The notes under the pieces were generated by a model. The model was given only the letters and a program-made list of their open reading frames with translations, was not told where the DNA came from and made no database searches. Both the position numbers and the translations under genes were made by a program. 64,000 bases of DNA. Origin: Larkinella soli. GTDB taxonomy: Bacteria > Bacteroidota > Bacteroidia > Cytophagales > Spirosomataceae. The stretch spans positions 62,001 through 126,000 of the forward strand of contig NZ_QTJY01000010.1 of assembly GCF_003703975.1 (NCBI RefSeq), given 5' to 3'. Of the stretch, positions 43,887 through 52,324 are shown piece after piece (the stretch's first letter is position 1; each line of letters starts with the position of its first letter).

Positions 43887-44049
43887 ATATACGTACGTAC
43901 ACATTTATTTCAGGCCAGCAAAAATAGAAATTCAGGCTCTCCCCTGTTTAAGTAATTGTGCGAACGGTTCATTTACAATACGTTCAATAAAAACACGGCG
44001 ATTTTGAAGGGCAGACGCAACCTAATAAACGTGTACGTACATATTTTTG
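43887..44049. promoter_or_regulatory. Divergent promoter region with paired 22-base inverted repeats
   Basis: Arm 43887-43908, reverse-complemented, reads ATAAATGTGTACGTACGTAT then AT. Arm 44025-44046 reads ATAAACGTGTACGTACATAT then TT, so 18 of 22 positions or better agree. Each arm lies just before one of the divergent genes (43861 start, minus; 44077 start, plus). The right arm runs into TATTTTTG (44042-44049), an exact TAnnTTTG box 27 bases before the TPR gene. The GTGTACGTAC core upstream of each box could be an activator or repressor site. Confidence 0.55.
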
Positions 44050-44076
44050 CGAACGATTTACGTGATCAATCACCGT

Positions 44077-45807
44077 ATGAAACCGCACCACCTCCTTCTC
44101 CTTTTTTCTCTGTTCATCTTTGGCGGCTGCCAGCCGGCTCAGAAGGCCACCACGACCCAGGCCGACACCGACAGCCTGCGGCTCAGCCACCTCATCTGCC
44201 GAACCGAGCCGACCGATCGGGCCTGGTATACGTCGGGTCGGAAGGCGCCCCTGTTTGATAACCTCGGCGGGCTGCATTTCCCCATCACGACCCGCAGCGA
44301 CGAAGCCCAGCGGTATTTCGACCAGGGGCTGATGCTGTCCTACGGGTTCAACCACGCCGAAGCCGCCCGCTCCTTCTATGAAGCCACCCGGATCGACTCC
44401 ACCTGCGCCATGGCCTACTGGGGCTTCGCCTATGTGCTCGGCCCGAACTACAACGCCGGTATGGAAAAGGATAATTATGAACGGGCGTATACGGCCATCC
44501 GGAAGGCCATTGCCCTCTCGGAAACCTGTACTCCGAAAGAAAAGGCAATGATCGATGCCCTGGCGAAACGCTATCCGGCCCGACCCGTCGACGACCGCCG
44601 GCCGTTCGACATGGCCTACTCGGCGGCCATGAAAGCGGTTAACCGGCAGTTCCCGGACGATGTGGACCTTGCGGCTCTCTATGCCGAATCGCTGATGGAC
44701 CTCCACCCCTGGGATCTGTGGGAGAAAGACGGCCGCCCGAAGCCCTGGACGCCCGAAATCGTTTCGATTCTGGAGGAACTGATGCAACGAAACCCCAGGC
44801 ACACCGGCCCGCATCACTTCTATATCCACGCCGTCGAAGCCTCCAAAACGCCGGAACGCGGGCTGGCCAGTGCCGACGTGCTGGGCAAACTGGCCCCCAA
44901 CGCCGGTCACCTGGTGCATATGCCGTCGCACATCTACATCCGCACCGGTCATTACCACGAAGGCTCGGTGGCCAACCAGAGGGCCGTCGGGGTAGACAGT
45001 TCCTACCTGACCGCCTGCTATGCCCAGGGCTCTTATCCGCTCATGCTGGTCCCGCACAACTACCATTTTCTGTCGGCCACCGCCACACTGGAAGGCAATA
45101 GCCGCCAGGCGCTGGCCTCGGCGCGGAAAGTGGCCGAAACCACGAAGGTAAAACTGATGACGCAGCCAGAGTGGACCACCCTTCAGCACTACTACACCAT
45201 TCCGTACAACGTGGCGATCAAATTTGAGAAGTGGGATGAGATCCTGCGCATGAGTGCCTCCGATACGGTGAAACTGAAGTACCCTACTGCCGTCCGGCAC
45301 TATGCGCGCGGCATGGCCTATGCCGGAAAAGGCCGGATCGAAGCCGCCCGGGCCGAACTGGCCCAACTCGAAAAGGGGGCCGCCGACCCCGAAGTGCGGG
45401 CCATGCTGATCTGGGGGATCAATTCGATGGGGTCGATCCTGGACATTGCCCGCCGGATCCTGAAGGCCGAAATTCTTCAGCAGGAAGGCCAGGCTCCGGC
45501 CGGGATGACGCTTCTGCGCGAAGCCGTCGCCATCGAGGATCAGCTGAACTACAACGAACCGCCCGACTGGTTTTTCTCCGTCCGCCATCACCTCGGCGCC
45601 CACCTGCTGAAAGCGAAGCAATACGCCGAAGCCGAAAAGGTGTATAACGAAGACCTCCGGGAATTTCCCCGCAACATCTGGGCGCTGACGGGTCTGTATC
45701 AGGCCCAGACCGCACTCGGAGCCACGGAAAAAGCCCGACACACCAAATCCCTGCTGGACGCGGCCTCGAAATGGGCCGACAAGGGCATTTCAGAGCTGGC
45801 TCTCTGA
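44077..45807 (+). CDS. TPR-containing lipoprotein
   Basis: A 576-residue lipoprotein. The ATG at 44077 starts MKPHHLLLLFSLFIFGGCQP with lipobox Cys; a TTG ten codons earlier is less likely. The mature protein has helical repeats: ITTRSDEAQRYFDQGLMLSY, FNHAEAARSFYEATRIDSTC, AMAYWGFAYVLGPNYNAGME, and later HLLKAKQYAEAEKVYNEDLR. Family members are annotated only as TPR-repeat proteins. It is probably a periplasmic or outer-membrane-linked scaffold. Promoter features are described at 43887-44049. Confidence 0.82.
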   Translation: MKPHHLLLLFSLFIFGGCQPAQKATTTQADTDSLRLSHLICRTEPTDRAWYTSGRKAPLFDNLGGLHFPITTRSDEAQRYFDQGLMLSYGFNHAEAARSFYEATRIDSTCAMAYWGFAYVLGPNYNAGMEKDNYERAYTAIRKAIALSETCTPKEKAMIDALAKRYPARPVDDRRPFDMAYSAAMKAVNRQFPDDVDLAALYAESLMDLHPWDLWEKDGRPKPWTPEIVSILEELMQRNPRHTGPHHFYIHAVEASKTPERGLASADVLGKLAPNAGHLVHMPSHIYIRTGHYHEGSVANQRAVGVDSSYLTACYAQGSYPLMLVPHNYHFLSATATLEGNSRQALASARKVAETTKVKLMTQPEWTTLQHYYTIPYNVAIKFEKWDEILRMSASDTVKLKYPTAVRHYARGMAYAGKGRIEAARAELAQLEKGAADPEVRAMLIWGINSMGSILDIARRILKAEILQQEGQAPAGMTLLREAVAIEDQLNYNEPPDWFFSVRHHLGAHLLKAKQYAEAEKVYNEDLREFPRNIWALTGLYQAQTALGATEKARHTKSLLDAASKWADKGISELAL

Positions 45808-45827
45808 ACGCCGGGGGGTGGTCATTC

Positions 45828-48800
45828 CTAAACCACCAGCGGCAGGCGGATGAGCACGGTGGTGCCGGCGGGGGCGCCCCCGGCGTCGACCTTGTCGATG
45901 ATCGTGACGCCGGCGTCTTTGCCGCTGCGCTGCCGGATGAGCTGCACCCGCTCCTCCGTAACGACCATGCCGACACTCTGGTGGGACGAGGACGACGGCC
46001 CTTTGAGCTGCCGCGCCCGCTGGCGGCCCACCCCGTCGTCGTCGACCGAACATTCCATGTGGTCGTCGGCGGCCCGGATGCCGACGCGGATCATGCCGCG
46101 TTCTTTCTTGTGGGAGATACCGTGCAGGATGGCGTTTTCGATGTACGGCTGGATGATCATCGGCGGAATGGAAGTGGCGTCCTGCCGGAGGGCCGGATCG
46201 ACCTCGATGGCGAAGTCGAATTTGTGACTGAACCGCAGCTGCTCCAGTTCGAGGTATAGCTGCAACTGCTCGATCTCGTTGGCCAGCGGCACCCACTCCT
46301 GGCGGGAGTTTCCGAGGATGAGCCGCATCAGGCGGGCAAACTTCACCAGGTACTTATCGGCATTGTCGCTGTCGTTCTGAAGGACGAACAGACGAATGGC
46401 GTTCAATGAGTTATAAAGAAAATGCGGATTCATCTGCGAACGCAGCGCCTTCATCTCCGAAGCGGCAATACGTTCGCGGAGCTCGCTCTTTTCCTGCTGC
46501 TCGCGGGCCTGCCGGCGCGCCCGCCACTGGGCGATGAATACCGTCGAGACGATGAGCAGGACGAAAGCCGGGATCCGAAACCACCACGTCTGCCAGAACG
46601 GCGCCCGGATCGTCAGCGGCAGCCGGTAACCCACCCGGTTCCAGACCCCGTCGTTATTGGCCGCGATCACATGCAGCACATAATTTCCGGGCGGCACGTT
46701 GGTATAGGTGCCGAAGGGCTGGCTGCCGACCTGGTTCCAGCGGTCTTCGAAGTTTTCCAGCCGGTAGGCATACCGGTTGGCCGACGGGTTGTCGTAGCTC
46801 AGAGCCGCCATGTCGAACGCGAACTGGTTCTGCGTGTAGTCGAACGTGAAGCCCGACGGGTCGGCCCGCGGCTCCGGCAGCTGCTCCCGATTGTTGACGC
46901 GAAACGAAGTGAGGTACACCGGCGGCACGAACCGGTTCGGCTTCAGGTTGCCCGGCTGAAGGTAGATCAGACCGCGCATGGCCCCGAAATAAAGCCGTCC
47001 GCCCGCATCCCGGATGCGGGCTCCGGACTCGAACTCCGCCGTCGGTAAGCCGTCGGCCTCATCGAAAACCGTGAATTGAATCCGGCGGATGCTGGTGGAT
47101 GCCAGCCCGTTGCTCGTACTGACCCACAGCGTATCTCCGGTCAGGGCAATGGCGGAAATATCGCTGTGCGGCAGGCCGTGCTTTTTGGTAAAGACCATGA
47201 AACGACCCGTCTTCTGGTCCAGGCAGGCCAGTCCGTTGTCCGTACTCATCCACATCCGCCCGAAACGGTCTTCCTCGAAATCCGTCACCCCCTCGTCCGG
47301 TACGCCAGACGGGTCGTCTTCCCGGTGAACATACTGAGCCAGCAGCCGCAGATCGGCACTGATTTTGAACACCGGCCCCAGACCGCCGACCCAAAGATTG
47401 TTTTGCCGGTCGAAATGAAGCGTATTATAATTTTTACCCGGTAAGCTCCGGATGCGCTCGTCGTTGAACTGGTGGAGGAAGGTACGGGTGCGCGGGTCGT
47501 ACACGGTCAGTTTCTCGTTGGTTCCGATGTAGATCCGGCCGTCCGGTCCCTCGACGACGTCGAACACCTGGTTTCCGGCCACAAAATCCCGGCGGGCCGG
47601 ATCGAAGGGCGGGTAGTCCGTGGGGTGGTCGGGGGCGGGCAGGCAACGGAGGTGGTCGAAATGCCCGGTGGCCGGGTCGAGCCGGTCCAGACCGGTCGGA
47701 TGCCCGGCCCAGACCTGGCCCGAACGATCGGCCAGGGTCGTATAGAGCAGGTTGTTGCTCAGGCTGCGCGGGTCTTCCGGGTGATGCCGATACAGCCGGT
47801 AAGTCTGCGCCGACAGATCGAATCGGGCCAGACCGTCGCGGGTGGCGACCCAGAGGCCGTTCCGCCGGTCGAGCGACAGACCGGCGGCATCGAATCCGAG
47901 AGAACTGACCGGCCGATAGCCGACGTCGTCGAACAGCGAATGCATTTTTTCGACGGTCGGGTTGAACCAGCTTACCCCGGCGTCATCCGTCCCGACCCAG
48001 ACCACACCGGCCCGGTCTTCAAACAGGTATTTGACGGAATTGGACCCCAGCGTTCGCGGGTTGTTTTCGTCGTTTTTGTAGCTCAGGAACCGGTCGCGGA
48101 CCGGATCGTACCGAAACAGGCCCTCCCCGCCCACACCCACCCACAACGTCCCGGCCCGCGTGAAGAGCAGGGAGGAAATCGTCTGGGCGACGGCCAGGGG
48201 CATGAGTCGGCACTGTCCGGTTTTCCGGTTCATCCGGGCCAGACGGCCCGAGCGGGTGCCGACCAGCAATTCGCCGGTATGCGGGTCGAGCGCCAGGGTG
48301 GAAACGTAATCGTCGGGCAGGGAGGTCGGGACGGCCGGGTCATGACGATAGGTCTGGATGCGGCCCGTACTGCGGTCATAGGCGAAAAGGCCGCCCTGCG
48401 TCGCGATCCAGTGGACGGAACCGACCGGCAGTACAAAACGGATGGCGTTGGCGCTCGCCGAAGAGGCCGTGTCGGCCGGGAGGGTTATGCCCCGGGACAG
48501 GCCGGTGGCTGGATTGAAGAGGACCAATCCGCCGTTGGTGCCCAGCCAAAGCTGACCGTCGGGCGTTTCGGTAATGGTCCGGATGAAATTACAGCCCGGG
48601 CCGAGGGCGCTGAAGGCAAAGCGGTCGAATCCCTGATCACGCGGATCGAAGCGATTCAGGCCCTGCTGGGTTCCGATCCAGACGGCGCCGTTCTTCGCCC
48701 TGAACACCGTCCGGACCAGCCGATGGGAGAGGGAACGCGCATTGCCGGGCTGCCGAATGAAAGTCGCGCAACGCAGACCGTCGAAGCGGTTCAGGCCGTT

Positions 48801-48989
48801 GACGGTGCCGATCCAGATGAAGCCCAGGTCATCCTGGACGATGGAAGTGGAATAATTGGAAGCCAGCCCCCGGCGCAGGGTAAGGTGCTGAAACGACAGC
48901 GTTGGGGCCTGAGCATAAGCCTGCGTGAGCAGCAGGCCAAGAAGAGAGACGACCGCCCCGAGCCGGTTCCGTACCGTCCTGGTGTTCAT
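45828..48989 (-). CDS. Propeller-type sensor histidine kinase (LytS/His_kinase type)
   Basis: A 1053-residue membrane sensor. The ATG at 48989 gives signal MNTRTVRNRLGAVVSLLGLL. Two propellers of regulator repeats follow (GFIWIGTVNGLNRFDGL, GAVWIGTQQGLNRFDPR, GTLWVGVGGEGLFRYDP), then Y_Y_Y (PPGNYVLHVIAANNDGVWN) and one membrane helix (WWFRIPAFVLLIVSTVFIAQ). The kinase core is of the LytS family: MKALRSQMNPHFLYNSLNAI with His856, and a HATPase with IIQPYIENAILHGI and DDGVG. This type normally pairs with a LytTR response regulator, none of which lies nearby. It converges with the TPR gene, 20 bases apart. Confidence 0.9.
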   Translation of the reverse strand: MNTRTVRNRLGAVVSLLGLLLTQAYAQAPTLSFQHLTLRRGLASNYSTSIVQDDLGFIWIGTVNGLNRFDGLRCATFIRQPGNARSLSHRLVRTVFRAKNGAVWIGTQQGLNRFDPRDQGFDRFAFSALGPGCNFIRTITETPDGQLWLGTNGGLVLFNPATGLSRGITLPADTASSASANAIRFVLPVGSVHWIATQGGLFAYDRSTGRIQTYRHDPAVPTSLPDDYVSTLALDPHTGELLVGTRSGRLARMNRKTGQCRLMPLAVAQTISSLLFTRAGTLWVGVGGEGLFRYDPVRDRFLSYKNDENNPRTLGSNSVKYLFEDRAGVVWVGTDDAGVSWFNPTVEKMHSLFDDVGYRPVSSLGFDAAGLSLDRRNGLWVATRDGLARFDLSAQTYRLYRHHPEDPRSLSNNLLYTTLADRSGQVWAGHPTGLDRLDPATGHFDHLRCLPAPDHPTDYPPFDPARRDFVAGNQVFDVVEGPDGRIYIGTNEKLTVYDPRTRTFLHQFNDERIRSLPGKNYNTLHFDRQNNLWVGGLGPVFKISADLRLLAQYVHREDDPSGVPDEGVTDFEEDRFGRMWMSTDNGLACLDQKTGRFMVFTKKHGLPHSDISAIALTGDTLWVSTSNGLASTSIRRIQFTVFDEADGLPTAEFESGARIRDAGGRLYFGAMRGLIYLQPGNLKPNRFVPPVYLTSFRVNNREQLPEPRADPSGFTFDYTQNQFAFDMAALSYDNPSANRYAYRLENFEDRWNQVGSQPFGTYTNVPPGNYVLHVIAANNDGVWNRVGYRLPLTIRAPFWQTWWFRIPAFVLLIVSTVFIAQWRARRQAREQQEKSELRERIAASEMKALRSQMNPHFLYNSLNAIRLFVLQNDSDNADKYLVKFARLMRLILGNSRQEWVPLANEIEQLQLYLELEQLRFSHKFDFAIEVDPALRQDATSIPPMIIQPYIENAILHGISHKKERGMIRVGIRAADDHMECSVDDDGVGRQRARQLKGPSSSSHQSVGMVVTEERVQLIRQRSGKDAGVTIIDKVDAGGAPAGTTVLIRLPLVV

Positions 48990-49129
48990 TGTTAAGGTCC
49001 CGGAAACCAACCTTTGTTTCCGATCCCCGAATAAAGTGAAAATAAAAGTAACTTGAGTGCATTTCGGGTGACAATCATTATCCGGAATTGTTGTAATTTG
49101 AAAATTAACCCGGTTTGAAGATTACTTCC

Positions 49130-52000
49130 ATGAGAATACTTGTGAACGCTCTCCTGATGGTCGGCCTGTCCCTGACCATTGCCGTTGCCCAGACGAAACC
49201 GCCAAAACCAGCCCCTTCTAAAGTTACCGTTCAGAAGGCAGTGGTTGCCGCCGGGATTCCTGCCGAACTGAAGCAGCCCATTCCGCTGGACCCGGATGTC
49301 AAAGTCGGCAAGCTGCCCAACGGCCTGACGTATTTTATCCGGAAGAACGCCGAACCGAAAAACCGGGCCGAGCTGCGGCTGGTGGTCCGGGCCGGGGCGA
49401 TTCTGGAAACCGACGACCAGCAGGGGCTCGCTCACTTCATGGAACACATGGCGTTCAACGGCACGAAGAACTTTCCGAAAAACGAGCTGATCAACTTTCT
49501 GCAGAGTTCGGGCGTCCGCTTCGGCGCGGATCTGAACGCCTACACGGGTTTCGATGAAACCGTCTACCAGCTGCCCGTTCCGACCGACTCCGCCCGGCTG
49601 TTCGAGCGGGCGTTCCAGATTCTGGAAGACTGGGCGCACAACGTTACCCTCGACCCCGCCGAAATCGACAAGGAACGGGGCGTGGTGCTGGAGGAAGCGC
49701 GGCTGGGGCGCGGGGCCGGCCAGCGGATGCGCGAGAAGTACTTCCCGCTGATTCTCAACAACTCCCGCTACGCCGACCGGCTGCCGATCGGAAAAGAAGA
49801 GGTTATCCGCACCTTTAAACCGGAGGTGCTCCAGCGGTTTTACAAGGACTGGTACCGGCCGGACCTGATGGCCGTCGTGGCGGTGGGCGACTTCGATATG
49901 GCCCGGGTGGAGAAGATGATCCGGGATAAATTCGGGCGCATTCCGGCGGTGAAGTCCCCGAAGCCCCGGGTGGAATATCCCGTCCCCCCGCACAAGGACA
50001 CCAAAATAGCCATCGTCACCGACCCCGAACAGCCGAACACGATGGTGCAGATCATCTATAAACGGCCCGAAATCAAGGAAAAGACGCTCTATGACGTGCG
50101 CGAAGCCATCAAACGCTCGCTGTTCAACTCCATGCTCGGCAACCGGATCTCCGAGCTGACGCAGCAGTCCGACCCGCCGTTTCTGGTCGGGTTCAGTAAC
50201 TACGGCAGCTTCCTGGGCGATCAGGATGCCTATACCTCTTATGTGGTGGCCAAAGACGGCAACGTGGAGCGGGCGGTGACGGCGATTCTGAACGAAAACG
50301 CCCGCGTCGACCGCTTCGGCTTCACGGAAACCGAGCTGGACCGCGCCAAAAAACAGTATCAGAAATCCATCGAACGCGCCTACCGGGAACGTGATAAAAC
50401 CCGCTCGGCCAATTACGTGAACGAATACGTCGACTATTTCCTGCACGGCGACATACCGGTCGGGATTTCGTTCTATAATGACTTTCTGAAAAAGTACCTC
50501 GACAACATCACCGTCGGTGATCTCAACACGCTCGGCAAACAGTTCATCACGACCGAGAACCGGGCGGTGGTGATCATGGCTCCCGAGAAGGACAAGGACA
50601 AACTGCCGTCGGAGCAGCAGGTGCTGGGGCTCATCAACAATTCGGCGAAGGACCTTTCGGCCTATGTCGATAAAACCCTCGACCAGCCGCTGCTGCCGAC
50701 GCTGCCGGTGGGCAGCCCGGTGGTCAGCGAGAAGGAAATCCGCGACATCGACGTGACCGAGTGGACGCTCCGCAACGGCATCCGGGTGGTGCTGAAGCCG
50801 ACCAGTTTCAAGAATGACCAGATCATTTTCTCGGCCACCAGCCCGGGCGGGACATCCCTGTATGAAGACAAGGATTTCGAGTCGGCACGGTTTGCCTCCA
50901 CGCTGGTGCAGCTCGGTGGAGTGGGCGAATACAGCCAGATTCAGCTCGGCAAATACCTGACCGGCAAAACCGTCAGCGTATCGCCCTACATCAGTGAAAC
51001 CACCGAAGGCATCAGCGGCAGCACCACGCCCGACGACCTCGAAACGGCCCTGCAACTGGTGTATGCCTTTTTCACGTCCCCCCGCCGGGACCCGGAGGTC
51101 ATCAAGGGCTTTTTCTCGAATCAGAAAAGCTTCCTTCAGAACCAGCTGGCGACGCCGACGCCCCAGAAAATCTTTCAGGATACGGTGCAGTCGGTGCTGG
51201 GTGCCTACAATTACCGGCGGCTGCCGCTGACACCCGAGCGGCTGGACAAGGTGGACGTCGACCGGGCGTTTGCCATCTACCGGGACCGCTTCGCCGACGC
51301 GGGCGACTTCACGTTCTTTTTTGTCGGAAATTTCAGGGAAAAAGACCTTAAACCGCTGATCGAGAAGTACCTCGGCGGCCTCCCGACCAAAAACCGGAAG
51401 GAAGATTACCGCGACCTCGGCATCCGGACGCCCGCCGGAAAAATTACCAGGGCCGTCTACAAAGGCATCGAACCCAAGAGCACGGTTCAACTGGTATTCA
51501 GCGGTGATTTTGTCTGGACTCCGGAAAACGCCACCCAGGTCGACGCGCTGACGGAGGTGCTGGAGATCAAACTGACCGAAACCCTGCGCGAAGAGGAAAG
51601 CGGAGTGTACGGCGTGGGCGTCAACGGAGCGTATGCCAAAATTCCGGCGCAGCGCTACACCATCCGGATCGGTTTCAGCTGTGCGCCGGAGAACGTCGAG
51701 AAGCTGGTTGCCCGGACGCTGGCCGAAATCGAAAAGATCAAAACCACCGGCCCCGACCCGAAAGACATCGACAAGTTCAAGGCCGAAACCCGGCGCGAAA
51801 CGGAACTCCGGCTGAAGGAGAACGGCTTCTGGCTCAGCTACCTCTCCAACCAGTATTTCAACAACGACGATCCGAAGGAAATCCTGCGGGAAGAGGAGTT
51901 TCTGAAGCAGGTGACGCCCGAAAGTACCAAACAGGCCGCCGACCGGTATTTCGGCAAAAACTACATCCGGCTGGTGCTGCTGCCCGAGCGGAAGCAGTAA
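49130..52000 (+). CDS. M16 family metallopeptidase, exported
   Basis: A 956-residue protein with signal MRILVNALLMVGLSLTIAVA. The active N-terminal M16 domain has the inverted zinc motif in GLAHFMEHMAFNGTKNFPKN (His102, Glu105, His106), with the distal Glu in ERGVVLEEARLG. A second, inactive-type half begins near WTLRNGIRVVLKP (about residue 545), giving the usual clamshell. Typical substrates are short peptides in the periplasm. Length and layout fit Bacteroidota M16 pairs fused into one chain. It lies upstream of a repeat-rich spacer. Confidence 0.92.
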   Translation: MRILVNALLMVGLSLTIAVAQTKPPKPAPSKVTVQKAVVAAGIPAELKQPIPLDPDVKVGKLPNGLTYFIRKNAEPKNRAELRLVVRAGAILETDDQQGLAHFMEHMAFNGTKNFPKNELINFLQSSGVRFGADLNAYTGFDETVYQLPVPTDSARLFERAFQILEDWAHNVTLDPAEIDKERGVVLEEARLGRGAGQRMREKYFPLILNNSRYADRLPIGKEEVIRTFKPEVLQRFYKDWYRPDLMAVVAVGDFDMARVEKMIRDKFGRIPAVKSPKPRVEYPVPPHKDTKIAIVTDPEQPNTMVQIIYKRPEIKEKTLYDVREAIKRSLFNSMLGNRISELTQQSDPPFLVGFSNYGSFLGDQDAYTSYVVAKDGNVERAVTAILNENARVDRFGFTETELDRAKKQYQKSIERAYRERDKTRSANYVNEYVDYFLHGDIPVGISFYNDFLKKYLDNITVGDLNTLGKQFITTENRAVVIMAPEKDKDKLPSEQQVLGLINNSAKDLSAYVDKTLDQPLLPTLPVGSPVVSEKEIRDIDVTEWTLRNGIRVVLKPTSFKNDQIIFSATSPGGTSLYEDKDFESARFASTLVQLGGVGEYSQIQLGKYLTGKTVSVSPYISETTEGISGSTTPDDLETALQLVYAFFTSPRRDPEVIKGFFSNQKSFLQNQLATPTPQKIFQDTVQSVLGAYNYRRLPLTPERLDKVDVDRAFAIYRDRFADAGDFTFFFVGNFREKDLKPLIEKYLGGLPTKNRKEDYRDLGIRTPAGKITRAVYKGIEPKSTVQLVFSGDFVWTPENATQVDALTEVLEIKLTETLREEESGVYGVGVNGAYAKIPAQRYTIRIGFSCAPENVEKLVARTLAEIEKIKTTGPDPKDIDKFKAETRRETELRLKENGFWLSYLSNQYFNNDDPKEILREEEFLKQVTPESTKQAADRYFGKNYIRLVLLPERKQ

Positions 52001-52250
52001 ATGCCCCACAAACCCCCTGAAGGGGTCTTTTCTCCGCAATTTCAAGATGGCAGCGCAGAGCCCCCTGAGAGGTGGTTTGGGGAAGGGGTTTGTCATCCCG
52101 ACGCAGGAGGGATCTCGGGGCTCGACGCTCCGGATGGCGGGTCATTCAGCCACCAGATCCCTCGTTCCTCGGAATGACAAGCCGCCCGGAAAGGCAAAAA
52201 CCCTTTCCCAAACAACCTCTAAAGGGGGCCGGGGGTGGTTTTCAGCCCGG
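52001..52250. repeat. Nested inverted-repeat intergenic element
   Basis: Outer arms: GCCCCCTGAGAGGTGGTTTG near 52061-52080 pairs with the complement of CCCAAACAACCTCTAAAGGG (52207-52226). Inner arms: GTCATCCCGACGCAGGAGGG near 52092 pairs with the complement of CCCTCGTTCCTCGGAATGAC near 52162-52181. A third partial unit, AAACCCCCTGAAGGGG, sits near 52009-52024. No coding potential is convincing. A copy of the outer unit recurs at 62353-62375. It looks like a composite of dispersed REP/MITE-like elements. Confidence 0.6.
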
Positions 52251-52260
52251 CCAAATAGAA

Positions 52261-52287
52261 CCGCCCGGCTGAAGATCAGCCGGGCGG
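52261..52287. terminator. Hairpin between M16 and PKD-lipoprotein genes
   Basis: Arms CCGCCCGGCTGA and TCAGCCGGGCGG around AGA form a strong GC-rich hairpin between two convergent genes. It lacks a good T-run, so its efficiency is uncertain. Confidence 0.5.
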
Positions 52288-52324
52288 AACCCCTCAAACC
52301 TAAGTATAAAAACCCTTTAGCTGC

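Noticed and set aside
44047-44076. TTG start ten codons before the TPR lipoprotein ATG
   Set aside because: It overlaps the predicted -7 box and would push the lipoprotein signal inward; the ATG at 44077 gives a standard signal.
48992-52096. Very long open frame (about 1030 codons) on the minus strand opposite the M16 protease
   Set aside because: Its translation has no domain pattern and is composed of the residues expected from the antisense of a GC-rich gene; the plus strand carries signal peptide, zinc motif and family layout.
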